Below are positions 48,358-57,300 of a DNA stretch of 64,000 bases, in pieces. The position numbers were made by a program, and so were the translations under genes. A model generated the notes under the pieces. It saw only the letters and a program-made list of their open reading frames with translations, was not told the origin of the DNA and made no database searches. The stretch is taken from the NCBI RefSeq assembly GCF_038024065.1, contig NZ_CP150667.1, positions 3,913,501 through 3,977,500 of the forward strand. Reading direction: 5' to 3'. Each line of letters starts with the position of its first letter. Position 1 is the stretch's first letter. Source of the stretch: Polaribacter sejongensis. GTDB lineage: Bacteria > Bacteroidota > Bacteroidia > Flavobacteriales > Flavobacteriaceae.

Positions 48358-48578
48358 TGTTACAAGACAGACAATTTCTAATAGATTTAGCGCACATGAA
48401 AATGCCTTTTGGTAAATACAAAGGCAAGTTTCTTATAGATTTACCTGAGCATTATATTGTATGGTATAAAAACAAGGGGTTTCCTGCAGGAAAATTAGGC
48501 AAACAAATGGAACTGGTTTATGAGCTTCAATTAAATGGTTTAGAAGATATAATTAGAAAAATTAGACGACAATTTTAG
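48357..48578 (+). CDS. DUF3820 protein
   Basis: 73 residues matching DUF3820: MPFGKYKGKFLIDLPEHYIV, then WYKNKGFPAGKLGKQMELVYE. Small cytosolic protein, function unknown. Translation coupled to the dehydrogenase by a one-base overlap, and 3' end overlaps the convergent membrane gene by four bases. Confidence 0.88.
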   Translation: MLQDRQFLIDLAHMKMPFGKYKGKFLIDLPEHYIVWYKNKGFPAGKLGKQMELVYELQLNGLEDIIRKIRRQF

Positions 48579-49129
48579 TTTTTTACCACAACGCCATAAG
48601 CAACATGTGCAATTCCTAAAATAGAAATAGAAGAGGCCCAATAGCTTGGTATTAAAAAACACATAACGGCCAAAAGCAAACTTAAACCAGATAATATTAA
48701 TAGGTTTTTACGGTCTTTATTTTTAAATATGAATAATAAAAGTCCGTATAAAATAAGGAAAGTAGGAGTAAGGTAGGTTATAAAACCAAGATTTATTAAA
48801 ATTACTAACGAGGTAAAAATAACTACAAATGCAAGTATATATTTTTTTAAAGCTACTTTGCTTTTATCATTCCAAAGTTGGTGTTGTAATTTTTTAGCAT
48901 TTCTTTTTCCATTAAAAAATAAAGTCAAAGTAGAAAAAAGAAAAACGAGTAGAACAGCTGTAATAATTAATATTTCTGTAGTTTTAGAAGATAAATCTAA
49001 AGAAGTTTCTTCCGCTAGAGAACTTTTTACTATGGTTTCTATAAAAAAGCCTGCAATAAAAAAGTAAGCACCAATTAAAATACTTGTAAATCCTTTTAAA
49101 GAGAAATTAATTTGATAATTATCGTTCAT
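48575..49129 (-). CDS. Four-to-six-span membrane protein, unknown
   Basis: 184 residues from ATG 49129. A longer frame opens at 49213, but that would run across the divergent gene at 49167, so 49129 is chosen; a -7-like TATATTCG lies just upstream on the minus strand. Hydrophobic segments near residues 13-35, 48-70, 95-130 and 145-180 are seen. No family recognised. Confidence 0.75.
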   Translation of the reverse strand: MNDNYQINFSLKGFTSILIGAYFFIAGFFIETIVKSSLAEETSLDLSSKTTEILIITAVLLVFLFSTLTLFFNGKRNAKKLQHQLWNDKSKVALKKYILAFVVIFTSLVILINLGFITYLTPTFLILYGLLLFIFKNKDRKNLLILSGLSLLLAVMCFLIPSYWASSISILGIAHVAYGVVVKN

Positions 49130-49166
49130 GTAACTGTTATTTTTTAACTTTCGCGAATATACAACA

Positions 49167-49535
49167 ATGAAACCTGCAGAAGAATACATTTTAAAGCAAC
49201 CTGAACCCTTCAAATCTATTTTATTGGATTTACAAATAGTAATTGAAACTAATTTTCCTGAAGTAGATTTACAGTTTAAATGGAAAATGCCTTTTTATTA
49301 TTTAGATGAAAAGCCATTTTGTTATTTAAATCCTTCAAAGAAAAAAGGATATGTAGATGTTGGTTTTTATACAAATTCTGAATTGCAAAAATTTAATGAT
49401 TTTGTAATTTCTGATAACAGAAAAGTAGTAAAGTCTTTACGTTACAAATCTGTAAAAGAAGTTAATGCAGAGGTTTTAATATCTGTTTTGCAAGAAGCAT
49501 ATAATCAAACAACTAAAGGTTTTTTCGGGAAGTAA
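49167..49535 (+). CDS. DUF1801 (YdhG-like) protein
   Basis: 122 residues: EEYILKQPEPFKSILLDLQ, FKWKMPFYYLDEKPFCYLNP and GYVDVGFYTNSELQ, as in the DUF1801/YdhG family. Cytosolic. Function unknown; fold is related to a fungal iron chaperone (frataxin-like). Confidence 0.82.
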   Translation: MKPAEEYILKQPEPFKSILLDLQIVIETNFPEVDLQFKWKMPFYYLDEKPFCYLNPSKKKGYVDVGFYTNSELQKFNDFVISDNRKVVKSLRYKSVKEVNAEVLISVLQEAYNQTTKGFFGK

Positions 49536-49598
49536 TTAGATTGCTTTATATTTAATTTTATCAACCAAAAACTACTTTTAGAATTATTATAAAAGAAA

Positions 49599-49633
49599 AA
49601 CCTCTTTAAAATTTTAGAAACTTTAAAGAGGTT
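49599..49633. terminator. Bidirectional terminator before kdsA 3' end
   Basis: Stem AACCTCTTTAAA / TTTAAAGAGGTT with loop ATTTTAGAAAC, between DUF1801 and kdsA; A/T tracts on either side serve the two directions. Confidence 0.75.
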
Positions 49634-49654
49634 AAATTATATAGAAATAGTTTT

Positions 49655-50473
49655 TTATAAACTATTTATGGTCTTTCTAATAGCAACTAAGTTGGTTAAC
49701 AAACCTTCTAAATTGTCTAAATGTAACATGTTTGCGCCATCACTTTTAGCGTTTGCAGGATCAAAATGAGTTTCTATAAATAAACCATCTACGTTATTTA
49801 CAATACCAGCTCTCGCAATCGTTTCAATCATATCTGGTCTTCCACCAGTAACACCAGCTTCTTGATTTGGTTGTTGTAAAGAATGCGTAACATCTAAAAT
49901 TGTAGGAGCAAATTTTCTCATTTCCGGAATTCCTCTAAAATCTACAATCATGTCTTGGTAACCAAACATGGTACCTCTATCGGTAATCCACGCTTTTTCA
50001 GAACCGGCATCCTTTACTTTCTGTACTGCGTGTTTCATAGCACCCGGACTCATAAATTGTCCCTTTTTTAAATTGACAACCTTACCTGTTTGTGCAGCAG
50101 CGACTACTAAATCTGTTTGGCGCACTAAAAAAGCAGGAATCTGTAAGACATCTACATATTCTGCGGCTTTAATAGCATCTGAAACTTCATGAATATCTGT
50201 AACTGTTGGTACATTAAAAGTTTCTGAAACTTTACGTAAAATTTTCAATGCTTTTTCATCTCCAATTCCTGTAAAACTATCAATTCTACTTCTGTTTGCT
50301 TTTTTAAAACTTCCTTTAAAAATATAAGGAATTTCTAATTTGTCTGTAATTGTGATTACTTTTTCAGCAATTCTCATTGCCATGTCTTCACTTTCTATGG
50401 CACAAGGGCCAGCAAGTAAAAAAAAGTTATTTGAGTTTAAGTGTTTTATGTTTGGTATAAGAGATAAATCCAT
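49655..50473 (-). CDS. kdsA: 3-deoxy-8-phosphooctulonate synthase
   Basis: 272 residues from ATG 50473. Condenses arabinose 5-phosphate and PEP for lipopolysaccharide Kdo. Motifs: FFLLAGPCAIES, YIFKGSFKKANRSR, GIGDEKALKIL, DIHEVSDA, IPAFLVRQTDLVVAAA, ITDRGTMFGYQ and THSLQQPNQ. The N-terminal cysteine found in metal-dependent forms appears in GPCAIES; the SLQQPNQ end suggests the type common in Bacteroidota. An upstream start at 50491 lies inside a -7 box (CAAAAATA 50489-50496), so 50473 is the real start. Confidence 0.96.
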   Translation of the reverse strand: MDLSLIPNIKHLNSNNFFLLAGPCAIESEDMAMRIAEKVITITDKLEIPYIFKGSFKKANRSRIDSFTGIGDEKALKILRKVSETFNVPTVTDIHEVSDAIKAAEYVDVLQIPAFLVRQTDLVVAAAQTGKVVNLKKGQFMSPGAMKHAVQKVKDAGSEKAWITDRGTMFGYQDMIVDFRGIPEMRKFAPTILDVTHSLQQPNQEAGVTGGRPDMIETIARAGIVNNVDGLFIETHFDPANAKSDGANMLHLDNLEGLLTNLVAIRKTINSL

Positions 50474-50488
50474 TTTATATATTTTCAG

Positions 50489-50496
50489 CAAAAATA
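50489..50496 (-). promoter_or_regulatory. -7 box of kdsA
   Basis: CAAAAATA reads TATTTTTG on the minus strand, fitting TAnnTTTG. It would start transcription near 50485, about 12 bases before ATG 50473, and decides against the longer reading. Confidence 0.5.
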
Positions 50497-50540
50497 CGAA
50501 ATAAAATTAGCTATATTTAACCTTTTAAAAATCAATTATA

Positions 50541-51530
50541 ATGAAGAAAATGAACTTAGTTTATATCTTTTTATTTGCAATTATTTTTTCTTGTAAAGAA
50601 AGCTCTAAAGTTATTAAAAGTAAAAAAAAGACAGCAACAATAGATTCTATTACCGTAAAAAAACACCTTTATACATTGGCTTCTGATGATATGGAAGGTA
50701 GAAAACCTGGAACACCAGGAATTGAAAAAGCGGCTAAATATATAGAGAACGAATTTAAAAGAATAGGCTTAACTACGTACGATACGTTAAAAGACTACAG
50801 ACAAACGTTTACATTTACAGACAGAAGGTCTAAAAAAGAAATTACAACAAGTAATATTATTGGTGTTTTAGAGGGGAAGTCTAAGAAAAATGAAATTGTA
50901 GTTATTTCTGCTCATTATGATCATTTAGGAATCAGTAAAAAAGAAGGACAATTAGATAGTATTTATAACGGTGCAAATGATGATGCATCTGGAGTTACAG
51001 GTATTTTAGCTTTGGCAGAATATTTTAAAACAAAAGGAACTAATGAGAGAACTATTCTTTTTGTTGCTTTTACAGGAGAAGAAATGGGGTTAATAGGTTC
51101 TACACATTTTGGAAAAGGAATTGATGCCAATAAATTTGTGGCTGGTATTAATTTAGAAATGATTGGTAAAGTACCAAGTTTTGGACCAAATACAGCTTGG
51201 TTAACAGGTTTTGAAAGATCTGATTTTGGTAAAATTATTCAGAAAAATTTAATAAATTCTGGGTATCAATTATTTCCAGATCCGTATAAGAAGTTTAATT
51301 TATTTTTTAGATCAGACAATGCTTCATTGGCAAGATTAGGCGTTCCTTCGCATACGTTTTCTACAACACCTATTGATGTAGATAAAGATTACCATCAAGC
51401 TTCTGATGAAGCAGAAACTTTAAATATGACGGTAATTACAGAAACAATTAAGGCGGTTGCTAAAGGTACAGAGAGTATTATTAGTGGAAAAGATACACCA
51501 ACAAGAGTTGTAATTAAAGAAAATAAATAA
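50541..51530 (+). CDS. M28-family metallopeptidase lipoprotein
   Basis: 329 residues, lipoprotein signal AIIFSC (Cys18). Complete di-zinc site: SAHYDHLG (His), GANDDASG (Asp), FTGEEMGLIGS (Glu-Glu), INLEMIG (in place of Asp, Glu) and DYHQASDEAET (His). Aminopeptidase acting at the membrane face. Shares family with the 477-residue M28 gene near 31 kb but lacks its inserted domain. Confidence 0.92.
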   Translation: MKKMNLVYIFLFAIIFSCKESSKVIKSKKKTATIDSITVKKHLYTLASDDMEGRKPGTPGIEKAAKYIENEFKRIGLTTYDTLKDYRQTFTFTDRRSKKEITTSNIIGVLEGKSKKNEIVVISAHYDHLGISKKEGQLDSIYNGANDDASGVTGILALAEYFKTKGTNERTILFVAFTGEEMGLIGSTHFGKGIDANKFVAGINLEMIGKVPSFGPNTAWLTGFERSDFGKIIQKNLINSGYQLFPDPYKKFNLFFRSDNASLARLGVPSHTFSTTPIDVDKDYHQASDEAETLNMTVITETIKAVAKGTESIISGKDTPTRVVIKENK

Positions 51531-51538
51531 TATTTCTG

Positions 51539-52054
51539 ATGAAAAAAGTCCAATACTTCATATTACTTTTATTGATGAGTTGCTCAACATCTAAAGTAAT
51601 TACAGATTATGATGAGAGTACCAACTTTAAGGAATATAAAACCTATGCTTTTTTTGATGACATTGGTGCAGGTTTAAATGAATTTGATGTAGATAGGGCA
51701 GCAGATGCGCTATTTGAAGAATTGGGAGAATTAGGATTCAATGAGGTAGAAAAACCAGATTTTTATATCAATTTTAAGTCAAAAACATCAGCGCCTAAAG
51801 TTACTAATACTATTGCCATTGGTTTAGGAAGTGGAGGTAGAAATGGTGGAATTGGAGTTTCTGGCGGAATACCAATTGGCGGAAAAAAACTCGATGAAGA
51901 AATAATAGTAGAATTTGTAGATGCTAAAACCAACGAACTTTTTTGGGAAGGAGTTTTAACATCAACCATAAAAGAGAAAAGAACTCCAGAAAAAAGAATA
52001 CTTTATTTTAAAGAAGTTTTCCATAAAATATTACAAAGTTATCCGCTTAAATAA
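51539..52054 (+). CDS. DUF4136 lipoprotein
   Basis: 171 residues; lipoprotein signal LLLLMSC (Cys15). DUF4136 pattern: STNFKEYKTYAFFDD, RAADALFEELGELGFNEVE and PDFYINFKSK, with a Gly-rich loop GLGSGGRNGGIGVSGG. Common as a surface or periplasmic lipoprotein in Bacteroidota, function unknown. Eight bases after the M28 gene, so same operon. Confidence 0.85.
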   Translation: MKKVQYFILLLLMSCSTSKVITDYDESTNFKEYKTYAFFDDIGAGLNEFDVDRAADALFEELGELGFNEVEKPDFYINFKSKTSAPKVTNTIAIGLGSGGRNGGIGVSGGIPIGGKKLDEEIIVEFVDAKTNELFWEGVLTSTIKEKRTPEKRILYFKEVFHKILQSYPLK

Positions 52055-52062
52055 AAATAATA

Positions 52063-52419
52063 ATGGCTTATAGTGAATATTTAGCAGATAGAGTTTCTCA
52101 GTTTTTAAACGAGAAAAGTGTTTCCTTTATCACTAAAAAAATGATGGGAGGTTTATTATTTATGGTAGATGATAAAATGTATGTTGCTGTAATAAAAGAA
52201 GAAATTATGGCACGTATTAACCCAGCTATCTATGAAGAATCTTTAGAAAAGGATGGTTGTAATAAAATGAACTTTACAGGTAAACCCATGAAAGGTTTTG
52301 TATTTCTCTCTGAAGAAGCGGTAGATTTAGAAGAAGATCTAAACTATTGGTTGCAATTGGCTTTAGATTTTAATCCGCTAGCAAAAGCGAGTAAAAAAAG
52401 AAAATCCTCTAAAAATTAA
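52063..52419 (+). CDS. TfoX/Sxy N-terminal-domain protein
   Basis: 118 residues matching the TfoX N-terminal domain: KMMGGLLFMVDDKMYVAVIK, ARINPAIYEESLEK and GKPMKGFVFLSEEAVD. C-terminal TfoX domain absent. In Proteobacteria TfoX controls competence; no such role is shown here. A degraded copy of the 3' end is found near 53172-53218. Confidence 0.85.
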   Translation: MAYSEYLADRVSQFLNEKSVSFITKKMMGGLLFMVDDKMYVAVIKEEIMARINPAIYEESLEKDGCNKMNFTGKPMKGFVFLSEEAVDLEEDLNYWLQLALDFNPLAKASKKRKSSKN

Positions 52420-52430
52420 TTTAGAGGATT
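52403..52430. terminator. Terminator shared by tfoX-like gene and omp1
   Basis: AATCCTCTAAA (52403-52413) with TTTAGAGGATT (52420-52430), plus T run after and A run before. The 5' arm overlaps the last codons of the TfoX gene. Confidence 0.85.
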
Positions 52431-52452
52431 TTTTTATATAATCTTTTATTAT

Positions 52453-52935
52453 CTAGAATTGGTATCTGATACCGAATGCTATGTCATTATCAAAATCATT
52501 ATATGTATTTCCAAAACCAAATTCTGGTCTTAAATCTAAAGAAAGTAATATCGGTGCGTCTGTAAAATTATACTCAATTCCAATATCACCAGCTGCAAAA
52601 GCAAATGTTTCAGAAAAATCATCGTTGTTGTTTTTTCCACTATAGTTTCCTAAACCACCACCAACACCTGCGTACCAGTTAAAACCACCTTCAATATTCC
52701 AGACCCATTGGTAAATACCTGCAGCCTTAAAACCGTCGTAGTTTGTGTTGTTTCTTATACCTAAATCAATTTCTAATCTATTGTTATCTCCTAAAGCTCT
52801 TTGGTAAGAGATTTCTCCTCCAAAACCATCATTATCTCCTAAACGCAAACCGATTGCGTTTTCAGAAATACTTTGTGCATTTACAGAAAATGCTCCTGCT
52901 ATTAATAGACCGATAATTAAAAGTGTTTTTTTCAT
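52453..52935 (-). CDS. Small outer-membrane barrel, tandem copy 1
   Basis: 160 residues. Signal peptide ends FSVNAQ. Barrel strands with Gly/Asn turns, ends AFGIRYQF with terminal Phe. NRLEIDLGIRNN, WNWYAGVGGG-like and SLDLRPEFGFG motifs recur in the two next copies. Nearly identical N-terminus to copy 2 (one difference in the first 31 residues). A TAAATTTG -7 box lies at 52962-52969 (minus strand). Function unknown; OmpW/OprG-like or opacity-like small barrel. Confidence 0.85.
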   Translation of the reverse strand: MKKTLLIIGLLIAGAFSVNAQSISENAIGLRLGDNDGFGGEISYQRALGDNNRLEIDLGIRNNTNYDGFKAAGIYQWVWNIEGGFNWYAGVGGGLGNYSGKNNNDDFSETFAFAAGDIGIEYNFTDAPILLSLDLRPEFGFGNTYNDFDNDIAFGIRYQF

Positions 52936-53267
52936 AATTAAGTGTGTTTTTTATTATAGTTCAAATTTAGATGTATTACTGCGTATAAATGGTCTTTATC
53001 CATTGAATTATTGATTCAAAAGGTTTTTTTGATAGAAATTTTAGCACACAAAAAAAGGATCTATTGGTTACAATAGAAGGTTTAAAAAGTAGAATAATTT
53101 TAAAATCTATAGCATAAACCAAACCACTAGAGTAATTTAAAAATAAATTTGTAATTTGTAATTTCTAATTTGGAGCATTAGCTTTTAATCCGCTAGACAA
53201 AGTGGGTAAAAAATAAAATCCTCTAAAAATTAATTTAGAGGATCTTTTATTATGTTAAGTGTTCTAT
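52936..53267. other. Spacer with duplicated tfoX 3' end
   Basis: 332 bases. 53172-53247 repeats 52356-52431: the run TAATCCGCTA at 53186 equals that at 52371, and the terminator is copied. The copy has small indels and does not encode a protein. Short AATTTGTAATTT-type repeat bases lie at about 53147-53175. Otherwise AT-rich with no gene. Confidence 0.7.
53219..53247. terminator. Terminator copy behind omp2
   Basis: TCCTCTAAA and TTTAGAGGA stem with A tract; minus-strand T run follows. It is the duplicated version of the 52403 terminator. Confidence 0.75.
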
Positions 53268-53714
53268 TTAGAATTGATATCTAACAGCTAAAGATATATC
53301 TGAATTTACACCACTTAAATTACCAGAAATACCAACTTCTGGTCTGTAATCTAAAGAAAGTAAAATAGGTGCATTAAAATCATATTCAATACCTACAACA
53401 CCTGCTCCAAAGATACTTGCTCCGCTTGCAGAAACAAGACCACCACCAACACCTGCATACCAATTAAATCTATCTTCTAAATTCCAAACCCATTGGTATA
53501 AACCTGTTGCTTTAAAATCAGAAAACTCGTTTGCTAAACCTAAATCTACTTCTAAACGGTTGTTATCTCCTAATCCTCTTTGATAAGAGATTTCTCCTCC
53601 AACTCCATTTCCTCCACTAAATCTTAGACCTATTGCATTTTCAGAAATACTTTGTGCATTTACAGAAAAAGCTCCTGCTACTAATAGACCGATAATTAAA
53701 AGTGTTTTTTTCAT
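53268..53714 (-). CDS. Small outer-membrane barrel, tandem copy 2
   Basis: 148 residues; closest to copy 1, with the same signal peptide and NAIGLR start. Loop residues differ and are shorter (GGNGVGGEISYQRGLG, LVSASGASIFGAG). Ends SLAVRYQF. A TAACTTTG -7 box lies at 53741-53748 (minus strand). Confidence 0.85.
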   Translation of the reverse strand: MKKTLLIIGLLVAGAFSVNAQSISENAIGLRFSGGNGVGGEISYQRGLGDNNRLEVDLGLANEFSDFKATGLYQWVWNLEDRFNWYAGVGGGLVSASGASIFGAGVVGIEYDFNAPILLSLDYRPEVGISGNLSGVNSDISLAVRYQF

Positions 53715-53809
53715 AATTAATTGTGTTTTTTATTAAAGGACAAAGTTATATTTATTATTTAATCTAAATGAACTTTGTCATCAAAATGTTAATGCAAAAA
53801 TAATGGCAT

Positions 53810-53840
53810 AAAAAAACCTTCTAGTTTTTAAGTAGAAGGG
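53810..53840 (-). terminator. Terminator of omp3
   Basis: CCTTCTA (53817-53823) and TAGAAGG (53833-53839), T run on the minus strand. Confidence 0.75.
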
Positions 53841-53861
53841 GCTTTTAAAAGGTTGATTTTT

Positions 53862-54305
53862 TTAAAATTGATACCTTACAGCGATACCTATATTGGAAAT
53901 AAAACCAAAAGAACCAGAGAAACCAAGTTCTGGCCTATAATCTAAGGAAGCTACTATTGGAGCGTCAAAGTTATACTCAAGTCCTACAACTCCGGCTCCA
54001 TAAACACCAAAATTACTGGCAGAAACAACTCCACCACCAACTCCGGCATACCAGTTAAATTGTTTTTCGATGCTCCATAGCCATTGGTATGTACCTGTTA
54101 ATTTAAAGTCGTTAATTTCGCTGGCTATTCCTAAATCAACTTCTAAACGGTTGTTATTGTCTAAATGTTTTTGGTAGGAGATTTCTCCTCCGGTTCCATT
54201 TCCGCCGGCTATACGTACACCAATTGCATGGTCTGATATATTTTGGGCTTTTACTGTTAAGTTTACTACAAATATTAAACTGAGGGCTAATAATATTTTC
54301 TGCAT
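53862..54305 (-). CDS. Small outer-membrane barrel, tandem copy 3
   Basis: 147 residues, same barrel family but older divergence: signal MQKILLALSLIFVVNLTVKAQ, GGNGTGGEISYQKHLDNNNR, FNWYAGVGGGVVSAS, ends GIAVRYQF. A short G/C hairpin (GGGG...CCCC, 54316-54331) lies just upstream of its start. 94 bases after the macroglobulin stop with no clear terminator between, so co-transcription is possible. Confidence 0.85.
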   Translation of the reverse strand: MQKILLALSLIFVVNLTVKAQNISDHAIGVRIAGGNGTGGEISYQKHLDNNNRLEVDLGIASEINDFKLTGTYQWLWSIEKQFNWYAGVGGGVVSASNFGVYGAGVVGLEYNFDAPIVASLDYRPELGFSGSFGFISNIGIAVRYQF

Positions 54306-54399
54306 TTTATGTCAAATTGGGGGTTGCCCCAAATTACAACCTTTCAACTCTTGTTTCAAAATATAAGAGGTATTATTTTGCTAGGTAATATGCTTAAAT

Positions 54400-57300
54400 T
54401 TATAAGACTTTAATTCTTATGCCTTTAGAGTGACTGCTAAATTCTGGAGCATACATGCTTTGAATGGTAGTAATTCCGTTACTGAAATTTCCAGCATTAT
54501 TTACACGAACATCATATTCAAAAACATAGATTCCTTTTGGTAATCGATCAAAAAAGAAGTTTGTTGCAGCATCTTTAGTGCTTTCGTAGTAACCTAAATT
54601 GTCTTGCCATTTATAGCTAGATAAAACATTTATTGGCTCTACCCCAGAAGCTCTCATGTCTTTCATATGGATAAACTCCATATCTCTGTCACTTCTTAAC
54701 TCAATTCTAACTGTAATTAAATCGCCAACCTTTAACTGTGTGTTTTTTGTTATTTCTTGTAACTCTTTTCCTGTGTCTGAATTTACTTTTAAGAATAATT
54801 TCTTATCCAATTTTAAAGGTGTTTCTGCGGAAGTAATTTTGTCTAAATCTTCAAAATATTGCCAATACAAACCTCCCCATGCAATTCCTTCTCCTTTCTT
54901 GTTGATGGTCACTTCTGCCATTTTTGATGTAATTTCATTTCCATCCCAAGAAGTTTTAAAATAACCAGTTCCAGCTTCTACTTTTACTTCTTCCAACTTT
55001 GTTGGATTAATTTCTTTGTCACCAACTTTTATATCTACCATTTCGGTTACACTTCGACTTCGCTCAGTACTGGCTTCAATCCAACTAGTTCCATTTAACA
55101 ATAATGCATACACGGCTTCGGAGGTTGCTTTGGTGGTTTTCCAACTATTTGTTTGCTTGTTTTTTAGCAACCAAATTTTTAGGTTATCAATGGTTTCTGT
55201 ATTGTTCTCTATTTCAGAAAACGTTTCAATCATTAAAGCTTGCGTTTCTATTGGAGCTTGATAATAATAGTAACCCGCAGCATTTTCTTTCCAATACATT
55301 CCTAATTCATCGGAGGTAATTGAATTTTCTTTTAACGATTTTAAAATCTGATTTGTGCTTGTTTTTTCATTACTTCTAAAAAGTGATAAAGCAATTTGTC
55401 CTTTTGCGTACAAATTGTAAGAATTCCAATACGTAGTCGTTTGTTCTCTATAATAATCAACCGCTTTTTGCAGTTTATTATCTATAGAAATCGTTGTGTA
55501 AAAACTACGCATATACAAATACTGAATGGTAAAATAATTCAGATTGTTTTTAGCTAAATAATCATTGTATGCTTTTTCCCCTTTCTTTACTGTTTTTGCT
55601 TTTTGCTTGATTTGTTCTGCACGCTCTAACAATTCTTTATATTGATTTGTTAATTCATCATCTAAAAATTGTACAGCTTTCTCCATCATATTTTTGGTAG
55701 CACTATCAAAATTAGTAACGCCCAATTTTTGAAGATGTCCAAAACCAGTTGCAATGTGTTGTGTAATAAATCTATTTTCATAGCTGCTACCTTTAAACCA
55801 AGGAAAACCACCAGAATTCATCTGTATATCTTTTAATTTATTAATAGATCTCTCTTGTTCGTTTTTCATCTTATTCAAGTCGAATAATAAAGCAATTCTC
55901 TTTTTTTGTTCGGTTTCAGTTTGCGCATCTCTTAGCCAAGGAGTTTCTTGAATTATTAATGATTTTAATTCCTCATTTTTTTCTAAGTTAGATAAAAGCG
56001 CATCCGAAGATTTCCAAGCATTAAATACTTCTTGAATTCTCGGATTCGAATTTGCTACAAAACTGGCCAAAGTATTTGCATAATATCTAGAGAAAACTTG
56101 CTCTGCACATTCATACGGATATTCCATTAAATATGGCAAAGATTGAATTGCATACCAAACAGGGTTTGATGTCATCTCTAAAGTCAACTTATGGTTTTTT
56201 AAAGTTGATGACGAGCCTACATTGAGCGTAGACGAAGTGTTCTTTAACTTATCTAGGGTAAAAGTTTTTGTTTCGTTAGATTTTACCCACATTGGTAATG
56301 TTTCTGTAACCAACATTCTGTTGGATAGAACAGGTAAAACATTTTGTTCACCATCAGAGAAATCACCTGCTTTTGCTACAATTTTATATTGAACAGCTTG
56401 CACAGTTTCCGGAATTGATAAGCTCCAAGAAACATTGGTGTTTCCGTCTTTATCTACGGTAAAGTTTTTGTTAGCATTGAGGTTTTCTAATGCTGTATTA
56501 ATTTCTTCTCCTGTAATAGCATCTGTTAAAATTAGTTTAGCAAAACCACTTAACTGGTTATTTGTTAAGTTGGTTACTTTTGCCGAAAGTGTAATTTCAT
56601 CTCCTTCTCGTAAAAACCTTGGTGCATTGGGTACAATCATTAACTCTTTTTGAGTAACTGTTTCCAACGTTTTGGTTGCAGATTTTAACGATTTTGTATG
56701 TGCTAATAATTGCAGTTTCCACTTGGTCAATGCTTCTGGCATTGTAAAAGAGAAACTTACTTGTCCGTTTTTATCGGTTCTTAATTGAGGTAAAAAGAAA
56801 GCAGTTTCATTAAAGTTTTTTCTAATTTGTATTCCTTCTAAGTCTATTTTTTCTTCTTCCTCTTTAACAAAAGAAACATCATCAACCATTTCACTTTCAT
56901 CCGTTTCTGTAGATTCAATAATAGTTTCCGATACTTCTGCTTCATCTTCTACAACCACAATCATTTCTGGGCTTGGTGCACTCATTTTTGATATTTTACG
57001 TCTTAAATGAAGATTTCTATTCGTTCCAAAACGAAATCCAAACCAATTGTAAGTGTCGTAAGAAATTGCAATTAAACCAGATTGATTTCTTTGATTATTA
57101 ACGATGTTAAAATAGGTATAGCCAAAACTTTTATTAGCACTACTGTGTGAATAAGAAAAATATTTTGGTTTAGAAGCTATCGGATTAAAATTCCATTGAT
57201 GAGATTTAAATTCATCTAAAGAGGCATCATACATAGACGCTAAAACTTCTGCAGCAAGTTTGTCGTTTTTATCATTTTTAATAGTAAAGCTCCAAGTTTC

